Positions 1-10,035 of a stretch of 64,000 nucleotides of DNA are shown piece after piece; positions within the stretch are counted from its first letter, which is position 1; every line of letters starts with the position of its first letter. The notes under the pieces are model-generated. The model searched no databases. It saw nothing but the letters and a program-made list of their open reading frames with translations, and was not told where the DNA came from. The DNA lies in contig NW_025408669.1 in NCBI RefSeq assembly GCF_020360975.1, positions 1,240,001 through 1,304,000 on the forward strand, given 5' to 3'. A program made the translations under genes and the position numbers. The DNA comes from Hirsutella rhossiliensis (Eukaryota; Ascomycota; Sordariomycetes; Hypocreales; Ophiocordycipitaceae).

Positions 1-528
1 GCCCGTCGTTTGAATTTGTTGAAGGATGCCCCCACGTTTCAGCTAACTTCACGTGTAGAGTACGAAGTATGAAGTATCCACTTCTCACGCCGCAGTTCCT
101 GAGGAGCGCGAAGACGTTATGCACAGGGGCGGGCTCTCTACAGTAATGTCTGTTCCACACCTTTGTTTTATGGGCTCCAATCAACCCAGCAGTTTCTGTC
201 TTCTAATCACGCCAAAGCATCCCGTGTCCTATTTGCCACGTGCTGGTGTAAGTGTCATTGCTGTAGTATCCTAGGCGCACCAATCGTGGACTAGGATGGC
301 AGCGCGAGCTCGATACACCATCACCATGATAAAGACGAGCAGCAGACTCCCCCATGTCATCGCGATCCATTTCAATTACGAGCGTCTCGCCCCATGCAGA
401 CGAGAATCGCTTCTCAAACGACAAGACCAAATTCCCCAACGCCTCACCCCAATCCATCCTTTGCCGTATCCCGATCCCTGAGACCTTCACCCGGTGCGCT
501 CTTTTCTCTTCTTCGCCTCTGCGCCCGT
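1..528. other. Intergenic, 3' flank of SPT5
   Basis: Non-coding sequence downstream of the SPT5 stop codon. Short open frames on both strands have no recognisable protein content. I see no RNA gene or repeat. It probably holds the SPT5 3' UTR and polyadenylation region. Confidence 0.5.
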
Positions 529-3500
529 TCAATCGTCGTCCGTGTACGTCGGCCCGCTGGCAGCCGGGGTTTCTGGCGCCCCGCCATATGCCGCCGGCGT
601 TGGTGCCCCGTAATAGCCAGCTGAACTGGCATATCCGCTGGCCCCGGGTGTCGGCGCCCCAGCCCCTGGCGTAGGCGCCGATTCCGCGCCCCACCCCCCT
701 TGCCAATTCCCACCCGGAGTCGGTGCGTTGACTGCAGGCGTCGGCGCCGAGTAGGCGCCCGGCGTCGGCGCATTCAACGCACCTGGAGTAGGGGCCTCCA
801 TCCCTGCCCCCGGCGTCGGCGCGTCGTAGGCAGCGGACGACGCAGCACCGGGTGTGTATCCCCACGATTCATTTCCACTAGCCCCCGGCGTCGGCGCCGA
901 TGAGCCCCAAGCCGGCGTCTTGGAACCCGACATCCAGCTGTCCGTACTTCCTCCGTATGCTGGGGTTCGAGATCCAGCTCCAAAAGCGTCGCCCGCCGCC
1001 GGCGTCCGAGCTCCCGACTGCCAGGCTGGCGTTCGCGACCCCGAGCCATACGCGGTCCGGCTGCCATCGTAGGGATTGACGGTCCTCGAGCCATCCGCCC
1101 AAGCCGGGGTCCGCGAGCCTGAGTAGTCCTGCGCCTTCCACGCGGGAGTTCGCCCACTGGCCGCCGCTGGTGCTGTTGAAGTCGTCAGCAGAAGAAGTGG
1201 TGCTGAACGTCCAAGGGACGTGGCTAGAGGTAGACTTACTGCGTGATCCCCATGCGGGGACTCGATCGGAGCTTCCTGCGCCCATTGGCGTGCGGGAGCC
1301 TCCTTGCCAGCTCGGAGCCCTGTCACTCGGTCCACGGCTGGGTCCGCCGGACGAGCCGCGGCCTCTACCGTTGATGTCAATGGTGGCCCCGGTGGTCTTG
1401 TCCCTGAAGCTCAATGACTCTCGAGGAACCGTGATGGTTTTGCCCTTGGTATGCAGCTCGACACGGGCGTGCGTGTCCGTGGTATCTTTGACAATACCCA
1501 AGAGACCCTTGTACGGGCCCTTTTTGATAATCGCCGTCTGGTTGATGGCTCGGTCGCGGCCAAATGTCTTGACTGGGGGCTGCATCGCTTTGTTCTCGGT
1601 GCCGTTCTTGTGTATCTTCAACGCCGGGTTCATGGCATTCAGGTCGGGGCCCGACGAGGCAGCATTCACCCTACCTCCCTTAGCGGCGACTGTGTTGACC
1701 ATGCTGGCTTTGGTGACGAAAACGCCGGCATTTTCGGTGCTATCGTTGGTATGTAGGAAGATGTAGGAACGATGAATGTGGATGATCTTGCCCTGGCGCT
1801 GCTGGCCCGTGAACTCCTTGACCTTGTCGTCGAGCCGGATCTCGGAACCCTCCCGGTCGGCAGCGACGGCCTGTTTCCTTTTGGGCAGCTTGTTAGGAAT
1901 CTGCGATGGCATGAGCTGCCGCGTGTCCCCGTATTGATCGAGAACCACGAGGGACTCTCGATCGACCTTGACAACACAGCCGACCGTGGTAGGGTCGAGC
2001 TGGACCAGGTCGTGAAGAGAAAACTGTCCCAAGGATCCCTGCCCGCCTATGTCGCTCGCCTCTCTCAGGTCTTTGCTGAACACGGTCACCTCGGTGTTGG
2101 TCTGATCCGTCAAGAGTGTGACGCGGTCCTCGGAAAGCTTGACGACAGTGCCAACCTCATCTCGGAATTTGCTCCCTCCGATGACCTTGACATGGTCGCC
2201 AACCTTGAAGCGCTTTCGCAGGCCCTTAATGGGCACCTCTATGGTTTGGCCCTCAAGATCTCCCTCGGTCACGGTCATGGTGACGATGTCGCCTTGGACG
2301 TTTGTCGCCTTGCCCACGACGCCTTTCTGCTCTCCCGAATACACCTCGATGATGTCTCCGGGAAGGTAGGTGACGAGAGTGTTGCTGTCTTTTAAGCTGG
2401 CGGCCAGCGCTTTGAGATCGAGGTTCTCGGTGCCATCTTCGGCGCCGGAAGCAAACCGCGTCACTTCTTCCAGCGATGGATTCACGTCGGTGACCACCAG
2501 TTGCTGGATCTTGACGTCTTTGACTTGGAAGCCATTCTCGAATTCATCTCCCATATAGGACCAGGTGTTTGTGGTGGGATTCCCCTGAATGTGGCGCGGG
2601 TGACGTTTCCGAGCCTCGACCTCGCTAAAGAGCCTCTGCGGCGGCCTCGGTCCAGCCAAGCCGCGAGGGCGCTTTCTCTTTCCGTCGGGTGTAGTAAGGG
2701 ACGCAAGGGCATCATCTCGCATACCATAGTCCAGCCTCGGGATGAACCGGACCCTTGCTTCCAGGCCATTCTCCGTCACGTCGAGAACCTGGGCCAAGTC
2801 CCCACTGTGCTTGGGCGGCCTTCGCAGGCGAACCCAGGCGCCCGGCTCGAGGGTCGGGGTCTTGGTGACGCGAAGAAGCTCAGGCATATCCTTGATATCC
2901 ACAAGCGTCATCTTGGAGCGGGGATAAACGTTGAGCATGCCGTCAAGGGCAACAAGAATGTCCGTTTGCCGCTGGGCCTCGACGTAGATGAAGCCCTTCA
3001 TCACCGATTGGGCACCTCCCCGCTCAAAGGCCGCTGTGATGGCGAGCTCGTCCTTGGTCCCCAGTCGTTCCTCAATCCTCTTTGTGACGGAGAGAACAAC
3101 CTCGCGCTCTTTGCCCTCCTTGCACCGTACGGCCCAGATACTAGGGTCGTCAACGCTCGGGAGTAGGAGACGTTTTGGCACAACGGCCGAGTCGCCAAAT
3201 CCCTTGGCTGGGCGGCGGTTGCCGTATCTTTGGCGCAGAATCTCGGCTTGTTTCTCCGCGTCCATGCTCGCGTCCATCTCTCGGCGACGATCAAGCTCGC
3301 GATGTCTTCGATCATCGTCCAATCGAGCACTTTCGGCCATATCGTCGGGGTGCGCGTTGTCAATAAAGTCTTCGATTTCTTCGCCGTCTTTCTCCTCATC
3401 TTCTCCCTCGTCCTCGTCGTCGACCTCTGCTTCGATATCAAAGAAGGCGTTGCGTCGGTCTCGGCGTCGTTTCCTGCGATGGCCCTATCCAGCCATGTTA

Positions 3501-3877
3501 GCCATGTTAGCCATCAGAGAAGGAGTATTTATACCCACATGCTGCACGTCCTCATCTTCGTCGTCTTCTTCTTCCTCTTCGTCGTCTTCCTCTTCGTCGC
3601 CCTGATCATCATCATCGTCGATGCCCCCACGGCGTTGTGGTGGCTCGTCTTCGTCGCCCTCGCCGTCACTGCCGCTGGCCCGCGGCTTTCGAGGGGGGTT
3701 GTCGTGGTCTGCCGCCGCATCGTCCCGGTATCCAGGGCTACTGTCACGGGCTGGCTTCTTGACATGCTGGTCCCCATTGTCGTCCGCAGGCTCCTCATCA
3801 GACAAGTCCGCCGGAGCAGGGTTGAAGTCCTCCTCGTCCTCGGAATCATCAAACCGTGGAGGGTCATCGGGAGCCAT
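529..3877 (-). CDS. SPT5: Transcription elongation factor SPT5
   Basis: Large subunit of DSIF (Spt4-Spt5), which clamps RNA polymerase II for processive elongation and recruits capping and processing factors in the nucleus. Model: three exons, 3877-3539, 3484-1240 and 1172-529, giving about 1075 aa, normal for the family. The introns (54 and 67 nt) keep the frame; the first joins an acidic Asp/Glu-rich N-terminus to the basic block RRKRRRDRR and the conserved [10 protein letters not shown]. The NGN domain starts near residue 228 ([10 protein letters not shown]), followed by several KOW domains to about residue 800. The tail from about residue 815 carries many SRTPAW-type repeats and then APTPGA-type repeats, the substrates of the Cdk9/Bur1 kinase in this family. 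I chose the ATG at 3877 (MAPDDPPRF), not the one at 3907, because it opens directly on the acidic region. A DNA transposon sits just upstream. Identity is very secure; the exact start is less so. Confidence 0.95.
1173..1239 (-). other. SPT5 intron 2
   Basis: 67-nt intron with donor GTAAGT, branch-like GCTGAC and acceptor CAACAG. Removal restores the frame between ...WGSR and [12 protein letters not shown], keeping the SRTPAW repeat register across the junction. Confidence 0.85.
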
Positions 3878-4061
3878 GATGCGCCAACTTAGTTGCTTTG
3901 CAAGCAAAAGAACCCCCTCTATGCTTGCTCGAAAAGCCTTGTTGAGAGAGCGAGGGAGCGAGGAGAAAGAAGAGAGGGCCGTGACGTGATGGTGCGCAGC
4001 CTTTATGTATTAGTGGGCAGCAAGTTCAAAAGACAGCTGCTGCAAGGCAAGGCTAGGCCGC
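3878..4061. promoter_or_regulatory. Residual SPT5 promoter / 5' UTR
   Basis: Only about 190 bp separate the SPT5 start codon from the left target-site duplication of the transposon. Any core promoter and 5' UTR must lie here or inside the element. No clear TATA box is seen. Confidence 0.4.
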
Positions 4062-4070
4062 TAGGGGCAC
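4062..4070. repeat. 9-bp target-site duplication, left copy
   Basis: TAGGGGCAC directly precedes the left inverted repeat and is repeated exactly after the right one (7364-7372). Nine bp is the diagnostic duplication length of Mutator-superfamily transposons. Confidence 0.9.
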
Positions 4071-4141
4071 GGGAGCCAATAGAGGCGCGGACCCCCGCGC
4101 CTTTAAAGTCGGCGCGGACGTCCGCGCCTGTTATGTAAGCC
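4071..4141. repeat. Left terminal inverted repeat of the MULE
   Basis: 71 bp, GC-rich, beginning GGGAGCCAATAGAGGCGCGG. It contains a near-palindrome around GGACCCCCGCGCC, a central TTTAAA, and the perfect 18-bp palindrome GGCGCGGACGTCCGCGCC. Transposase binding sites of MULEs lie in such repeats. Confidence 0.92.
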
Positions 4142-4438
4142 TGGCAGGCCATTTGGGCCGCCGCCAACTGCGCTCGCAGTCGGCCTCACCGATACAGCAT
4201 GCTTGCTGCATACATATAGCTTCAATTAATTGCAAAGGAGGATATCCCTTAGGTTCGAACCCATAGCCTTCCCTATTTGGTAGATTGACGTGACGCAAAG
4301 GGCGCCGCTGTTGCGTGGCAAGGGAGGGTGCGGGAAGTTCACCGCCTTAAAATTGGCCAGCTACAGTGCTACACGCCGGTGCATGTCGGTGATCTCACGA
4401 TCTGCCTCACATTTTCGCATCGCCGGCATCATCACCAC

Positions 4439-6893
4439 TTATATATGTGAATAAAATGCCTGCTGTTCCTCTGAGTCTCTCTCGCAGTCAGCCCATATAC
4501 CTGCAGTACCTCTTTCTCGTGAGAAAGGCTGCACCTGAATTTCCTCGGCCACCCGGGCATCTAATCGCTCTTCTTCTGCCTTATCCCAATCAAGGTATGC
4601 CATCATCTCTACCTTGGTCCATTGCCTCGAGCCGCAGCTCCTTGACATTTGCTTCCAGTCGAGGCACCAGTCATATTCAGTCTTGCTGTAGCGCAATGGC
4701 AAGCCCATTGCCTTTCGGTATGCCTGGTTGGTCTTGAGACTGCCGCGAGGCTGTGCTCTATACCAAGAGTCTCTTTCCCTGACATACCTCTGATAGATGG
4801 CTCGTGGGTCATCATATAATAGATTCTCTGTAGTCTCTGTAGTCTCTGCAATTGCTGTAGAGACTGTAGAGACCGTAGTGACTGCAACTGTCATTTTCTC
4901 CATGACTGCTGCAGTCTGCGCAGTCTCTGAACTGCTACCGTCTGTACAGTCTGTGCAGTCTGTGCAGTCCCTGCAATTGCTGCAGTCTCTGCAGTCTGTG
5001 CCGCCCGTGCCTCTGCCCGCTGCAGTATGTCGCTATAGCGTAAAGGACAATTGCGAGATGTCATGATGTGCCCTTGCTGGTGGCATTTGCTGCATGTAGG
5101 CGGCGCCTTGGCCGTAGATCTGACTCTATGGCTTCAAATGCACTTGGCTCGCGCTGTGTGGATGACTGTGATATCCTTGATGCGGCGACAAGTTGGTCTA
5201 GTCGCCGACGAGGCTCTATGAGGACCTGACCAATCTCTTTGTTATCCCGTCGAAGGCGCCAATGTGTATGAAAATGTTGTAGCCGGAGGGCAGATCTTCC
5301 ACTATGAGAGACTGTAATGCGTGCGCACAAGGGAGACCGCGAGACTTGGTGAAGCTGCCTGTGCAAGATGGGGTGTTTTTCTCGTTGAGGCGCTTGTGTT
5401 GCTTTGCAACCTGTCGCAAGGCTTCGTGTGATACCCAGCCACGTACCGTGCTATATACGGTTCCAGAGAGCTCAATTGGCATCCGTATATGCTGCCTGGC
5501 TTGGTTGGCTTGTAGCTCGGCCAGTTGGTTGAGGAGAGCTTGCTTGATTGCCCTCGTTGCCTCGAAGAGGTCTAATGTTGACTTCTTAAGGTGACTCTTC
5601 AATAATGCGTGGATGCCTTCCACCCGGAAGTAGCCACATTGCCGAAGTGAGCATATTGATCGACCCAGGCCTTGACGAGCTTTTCCTTATACGGGTCCAA
5701 CCAGGTTTCCGTATGTAGCTAACCTCCTTGACGTATCGTGGCACAAAGCGCTTCTCGAGCTCTTCAACTTGTTGATCAAATGTCTCCTCATCTTTCGAGC
5801 CCACGATTGAGTGCCAATACCCAAAGAACTCAGCCCACCTCTCATCACTATTAGAGTCCTCATCGTCACGGTCGAAAGCTGGTTTGCAATAGCTAAGCAC
5901 CGCCTTATTCGCATGCCAGATGCAAAGCAGAGACTTGGACGCAGGAAAGCACCGGGAAATTGCGTTTATGCAGGCGAGGCAGCGATCTGTCAGGATAACC
6001 GATGGCTGGCGAATGTCATATAACTCGTATATCGATTGGAGTTGGTCCAGTGCCCAGATATAGTCATTTTCGTCTTCACCACTGAGGAAGGCAAAGGCAA
6101 TACAGAATGACCGCTGACAGGCATCAACGCCGATCATATCGAGCAGTGGCATCTTATATTTGTTCGTCTTGTATGTGCAGTCTAGCAGTAGTAATTCTGG
6201 GTATGCGTTGAGGTATCCTAGAGACGCTGGGTGTGCGAATAAGACTGCTGTGACTCGGCCATCATGATCAAGCTGTATGCGGCTCTGGAACCCCTCGTTG
6301 TCAAGCTCATTGGCAAGGGCATGCATTGTGCTCTGGCCAGCAAGGAGCTCTCGTCTGCGCTGTGCGATACAGTTATATATGTCTTGCTGTGTCGCTCCTT
6401 GGGCAGTCTGAGAGCTCTGGCGCATATATGTCCGGATATCCTTTGGTGCTATGCCAGCGCTTGAGAGGTTCCCAATAGCTGACTGGTCAGTTGAGGAGAG
6501 GGCACGATGAGCTGGATGTGCTGTAATATGCAGACTGGGCTCATGGTTGTGGACCGACTTCTCCTCGCCTGGGCGATGCCTGACATACCAGTACGACTTA
6601 TCAAGGCTCTCTTTCGCATTGATGGAAAACTGGCATCCAGTGATACGGGAGCTTGTAGACCGTTGCCGATCAGCTGGCTTCTGGTCCTTGCTTGTATGAG
6701 CCCCAAGTCTACCTCCACGATCGCAGGCAAATATGACTGTGCGTCTTTCCGACCCCGGGGTTCTCGTGGGCTTGCCTGTGGTGAAGGCATAGCCTCTGGA
6801 GCCGCCCACGCATTAATTGAGGCAAGAAGAGACTCGCGAGTCGAACTGGCCCTCAGGAGGAAGGCAATCGTCAGGGAATTCAGTAAGCCCCAT
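4439..6893 (-). pseudogene. Decayed MULE (Hop-type) transposase
   Basis: The coding region starts at the ATG at 6893 (MGLTEFPDDC) and ends at 4439. The largest open piece, 6809-5586, carries the FAR1/FLYWCH-like DNA-binding region (RGYAFTTGK, GCQFSINAKES, HNHEPS) and the MULE transposase core with DCTYKTNKYKMPLLDMIGVD, the DR motif in ILTDRCLACINA, and CIWHANKAV. The next piece, 5623-5216, has IHALLKSHLKKSTLDL and a SWIM-like zinc finger (C..SFTKSRGLPCAHAL). Further pieces hold a CxxC-type zinc knuckle (around 5090), an Ala/Thr/Glu low-complexity stretch, and a C-terminal block (4903-4439) with DDPRAIYQRYV and GLPLRYSKTEYDWCLD. The pieces lie in different frames. Interruptions are small indels, mostly single-base losses, near 6830, 6798, 5710, 5285, 5115 and 4880-4970, plus an in-frame TAA at 6813-6815. 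Not functional as read. Confidence 0.9.
4800..5035 (-). repeat. Imperfect CTGCAGT/CTGTAGT repeats in the transposase tail
   Basis: Degenerate repeats of about 9-12 bp (variants of GCAGTCTCT and CTGTAGTCTCT on the plus strand), encoding an Ala/Thr/Glu/Val-rich linker between the zinc knuckle and the C-terminal block of the transposase. One frameshift lies in this tract, consistent with slippage. Confidence 0.6.
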
Positions 6894-7239
6894 ATTGGAA
6901 TTATCTTGAAGAGCTAGCTGTAGTGCACGACAGTGAGCAGCTCTTTATACACAAAGGAAAGGAAACTCCTGCTTTGTGGACGTGGTGCAGAACCCTTGTA
7001 ACCGAGGCCGCCTGCGAGGTTTAATGCAGCCTGCGTTTGAGCTTTGGCCTCAATGGGGTCCAAGCACCACGCATGCAGGCGCTCGACCTTAATATGCGGA
7101 TTATAGCATCGCTTCCGCGGACAACTACTCTGAGCGCAGATGGTATGCTATATGAGGCTGGCTCTCTGTGCGACAGTTTGCCACATGCAATAGAAAAGGA
7201 GAGTACAGGTCAGGGGGCGGCCCGACTATCTTCCGCCTG

Positions 7240-7363
7240 GGCTTACATAACAGGCGCGGACGTCCGCGCCGACTTTAAAGGCGCGGGGGTCCGCGCCTCT
7301 ATTGGCTCCCGGACGTCCGCGCCGACTTTAAAGGCGCGGGGGTCCGCGCCTCTATTGGCTCCC
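7240..7363. repeat. Right terminal inverted repeat with 53-bp tandem duplication
   Basis: The inner copy, 7240-7310, is the exact reverse complement of the left repeat. The outer 53 bp (7311-7363) is an exact second copy of 7258-7310, so this end is 124 bp and carries two terminal segments. The target-site duplication lies outside the outer copy, so the extended end is the one that was inserted or was later expanded in place. Confidence 0.9.
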
Positions 7364-7372
7364 TAGGGGCAC
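7364..7372. repeat. 9-bp target-site duplication, right copy
   Basis: TAGGGGCAC, identical to 4062-4070. Confidence 0.9.
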
Positions 7373-8032
7373 TCTTGCCTTACATAAACAGCAATCTGGT
7401 GTGTGGTTCGTGGCGGCTGAACCTCGGACCGGCAAGCAACACTGCGGGCTCTCAACGCTCTTGCACATCCATGCAGCATAAGCAAAGCTCACTACAGTTG
7501 TCGTTTTCTCATCAAGCACCGGCACAAGTCAAGGCGTGCTTGGCGGCTCAAAGCACGGTGAAGAGAGTCAGCCACCGATTAATACTTGTTCATTTCCATG
7601 TCTACATGCCAGGCCGGCCTCGGATGAATGGCCAACTTCTCGGACGAGAGCCTCTTGTGTAGTTCTGAATCCCACGTATGAGTTCTTCGGCTCGCTGGCC
7701 ACTGCTTTCGGTAAACCTGCTGCGCAGCGTCCTCTCTGCTTCTCTGCGCGAGGATCCCACAGCTCGACCATGACCAACCAGGTCCGCGCCGCACCCAGCA
7801 TCCAGAGGTACCTAGTTCTGGGACCAAGGCGCCAAGCAACGCGGCCACGAAAACACCTTCTTAGCAGGAAAGAGCCTAAGCTTATCCGTGCGTGGATTGT
7901 AGCAGACAGGTCAAGTCTAAAGCCAAAAACCACCCCCCAAGGGCATGCGACAATGCTAAAACCTGAACCATCATCACGACGCTCTCCGTACATTTCACCA
8001 ATGCGAGCAAAACACGTCGACCTCAGCGTCCA
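7373..8032. other. Intergenic, 3' flank of the DCAF7-like gene
   Basis: About 660 bp between the transposon and the stop codon of the WD40 gene. Open frames here (for example 7568-7993 minus) show no conserved protein features. Probably 3' UTR plus spacer. Confidence 0.5.
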
Positions 8033-10035
8033 TCATATCAGTCGGGTGCCCCAGATGCCGCGGCCAGCGCCGACGGCGAGCCATTCGCCGTAGTCGGCGT
8101 TAGGTAAATGAGGGGCCCATCCAAGGTTTCCGACTTCGTAATCACATTCCCAGCATGCGACCGGGCCTCGGTTATTGTCCTGCTGCGCGGCACCGTTGGG
8201 TGGGTGGCTGCCCGTCGAGGAGCCCGACGTCAGGAGGTCCCACACGAGGACCTGGCAATCGTCACCACCAGAGGCCAGGGTGCCTCGCCGCAAAGGCGAC
8301 CATTCCAGGCAGTTGATGGATCCGGAATGGCCCCGGAGCTCCAGTAGTGCCTGACCAGGCTGCCGTACGTCTAGGATGCGGATGATGTTGGAGTCTTGAG
8401 CAAAGGTCGCCAGGAGATGCGTGTCGTGTGGTGAAGTCGCCAGGCGCAACAGAGGGGGCGGGCTTGACGGGGTGAGTTGTGCGGCTGTGGGGCTGGTGCG
8501 GCCACTGTTGTCTAAATTTTGTTGGCGTTAACGTGGGCGAAGACGCGGCGTCGACTTGGACCATCTTACCTCTGTCCTCCTTGCCTGTCGGCTCATATAT
8601 GATGGTTGAGTGCTCCAAGCTTCGCAGATCAAACATGCGAACACTTCCGTCTTGTCCACAGCTGACAAAGACATCAACGCTATTGGCGCAAAATCGCACG
8701 TCGTAGACTTCCTTATCATGAGCAATGAGCTGAGTCTTGGCAGTCAATGACGGAATGTCCCAAATGGTGCAGGTGGTGTCGATGCTGGAGGTAATGATAA
8801 GACTGGGAGAAACAGTGTTCCAGTCGAGCGAAGTGAGCGGCGCAGTATGGTCGGGCGTTTTGGAGTTGGATAGCAACGCCAGCGGAGTCAATTTATTGAC
8901 CAAGGTGTCGCGTGTAGCTCGTGTGATAGTGCTCCCTGGGTTTGCGGGCGATTCCGACGGCAGCGACCATAACCGGAGATGGTCTCCAGATGTAGCCAGG
9001 AGATCGGTCGACTGTTTCTGCGAAGACGGCGGCTCCCACAAAAGTCTGGTGACTGGGTAGGAATGAGTCGCTTCCGCAACCTTGGTGAACTCCAGGCTGT
9101 ACTTGGATGAGCCGGGGGTGTATACGTCCTGTGAGGTCGGAACCACCTGGCTATTGAGGATTTGGATCTGTAAATATTAGAATGGGATGTCGACTACATA
9201 CAGGACGGCCATGGCAGGTCAGGTAGACGACTGGCCGGCCGTTCACGTAGGGGACACGTACAAAGTTGTGACCATCTTCGAGGTAGCTGCCTACGGCCAG
9301 TTTCCCTGCGCCGGTACCCTGAGGCGGCCACTTGCACCAGTCAAGGGCATAGACCGCCCAGGGGGCCAGGTAGTTGCTAGGCCCCGGCTGAGCGTTAGCC
9401 AAATCGTGGGCTGCGGTGCCGGCAGCGCTGTCGGACATGCTCGAATCGGCACGTGGCCGAATATCTGCGAGACCTAGTGGTGCGTTGGAGAAGTTGCGCT
9501 GGGAGCCGGGCGCACCGTATTTTGAGGCGTCTGCCGGCGAGATGAACTGTGAGGACGAACCGGTCGGGGTCGTGGGGGTGTATGCATGGTACGAGGAGGG
9601 GGGAACATCGTAGCCAGCGGTAGGGCTGGAGCGGGAGTAGGAGTGAGAGTGCGGCATGGTGAGAGACGGCTTCGAGGACGTGTGGTAGTCGTGGGAGGAC
9701 GGCTGATGTTGCGGCGTCGACGACATGGAGCCGTGGATGGTGGGGAGGGCAGTTGGCGCCGTATTGGCCGACATGGCCTGAGGCCGCGCTGATATACCAC
9801 CGGGCTGGAGGACGTTGGGTACGGGGCTAACTCCGGGCGGTTGTTGATGCTGGGACGGAGGCTGCGTCGTCGGTGGCGGCTGCTCAAGCTTGATCTGGGG
9901 CGCGTAGTCCCGCGATGATGACAGGTGCGGGCCCTGTGGGCTCGACACCATGCCCGACATGTGCAGCTCGTCCTGACCATACGCACCAGAACCAACAGGC
10001 CGTCGCGGCGGAGGAAGTTGCTGTGATTGGCTCAT
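8033..10035 (-). CDS. WD40-repeat protein, DCAF7/AN11 (WDR68) type
   Basis: Homologue of DCAF7/WDR68/AN11, a seven-bladed WD40 scaffold that binds DYRK-family kinases and transcription regulators and can act as a CUL4-DDB1 substrate adaptor. Model: three exons, 10035-9262, 9167-8570 and 8511-8033, about 616 aa. The introns (94 nt GTACGT..ACAG; 58 nt GTAAGA..TTTAG) join GSYLEDGHNF to IQILNSQVV and KEDR to DNSGRTSP. Residues 1-230 are Gln/Pro/Ser-rich and disordered, a fungal extension. Conserved blocks follow: APWAVYALDWCKWP, FTKVAEATHSYPVTRLLWEP, TSSIDTTCTIWDI, QLIAHDKEVYDVRF, LATFAQDSNIIRILDVRQPG, and a C-terminal GEWLAVGAGRGIWGTRL close to the human end. The first in-frame ATG is at 10035 (MSQSQQLPPP); the upstream open frame lacks an ATG. 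Identity secure; cellular role in this organism inferred. Confidence 0.92.

Larger units (their letters stand above)
4071..7363 (-). mobile_element. Hop-type Mutator-like (MULE) DNA transposon, 3293 bp
   Basis: A complete class II element bounded by terminal inverted repeats and 9-bp direct duplications. The left repeat (4071-4141) matches the inner copy of the right repeat (7240-7310) at all 71 positions in reverse complement. The single gene inside, on the minus strand, is a MULE transposase of the fungal Hop family. The overall length is close to what I recall for Hop of Fusarium oxysporum (about 3.3 kb). Perfect ends and an intact duplication suggest a fairly recent insertion, yet the transposase frame is broken, so this copy is either non-autonomous and was moved in trans, or decayed after landing. 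It lies between SPT5 and the DCAF7-like gene, much nearer to SPT5. Confidence 0.93.

Noticed and set aside
3878..3907. Upstream in-frame ATG of SPT5 at 3907
   Set aside because: The extra ten residues are not family-like; the ATG at 3877 opens directly on the acidic N-terminus.
4248..4264. GGTTCGAACCC resembles a tRNA B box
   Set aside because: No matching A box at the right distance, no cloverleaf on either strand, and it lies inside the transposon; GGTTCGAACC is also simply palindromic.
7568..7993. 141-aa minus-strand open frame downstream of the DCAF7-like gene
   Set aside because: No conserved motif; it overlaps frames on the plus strand and lies where a 3' UTR is expected.
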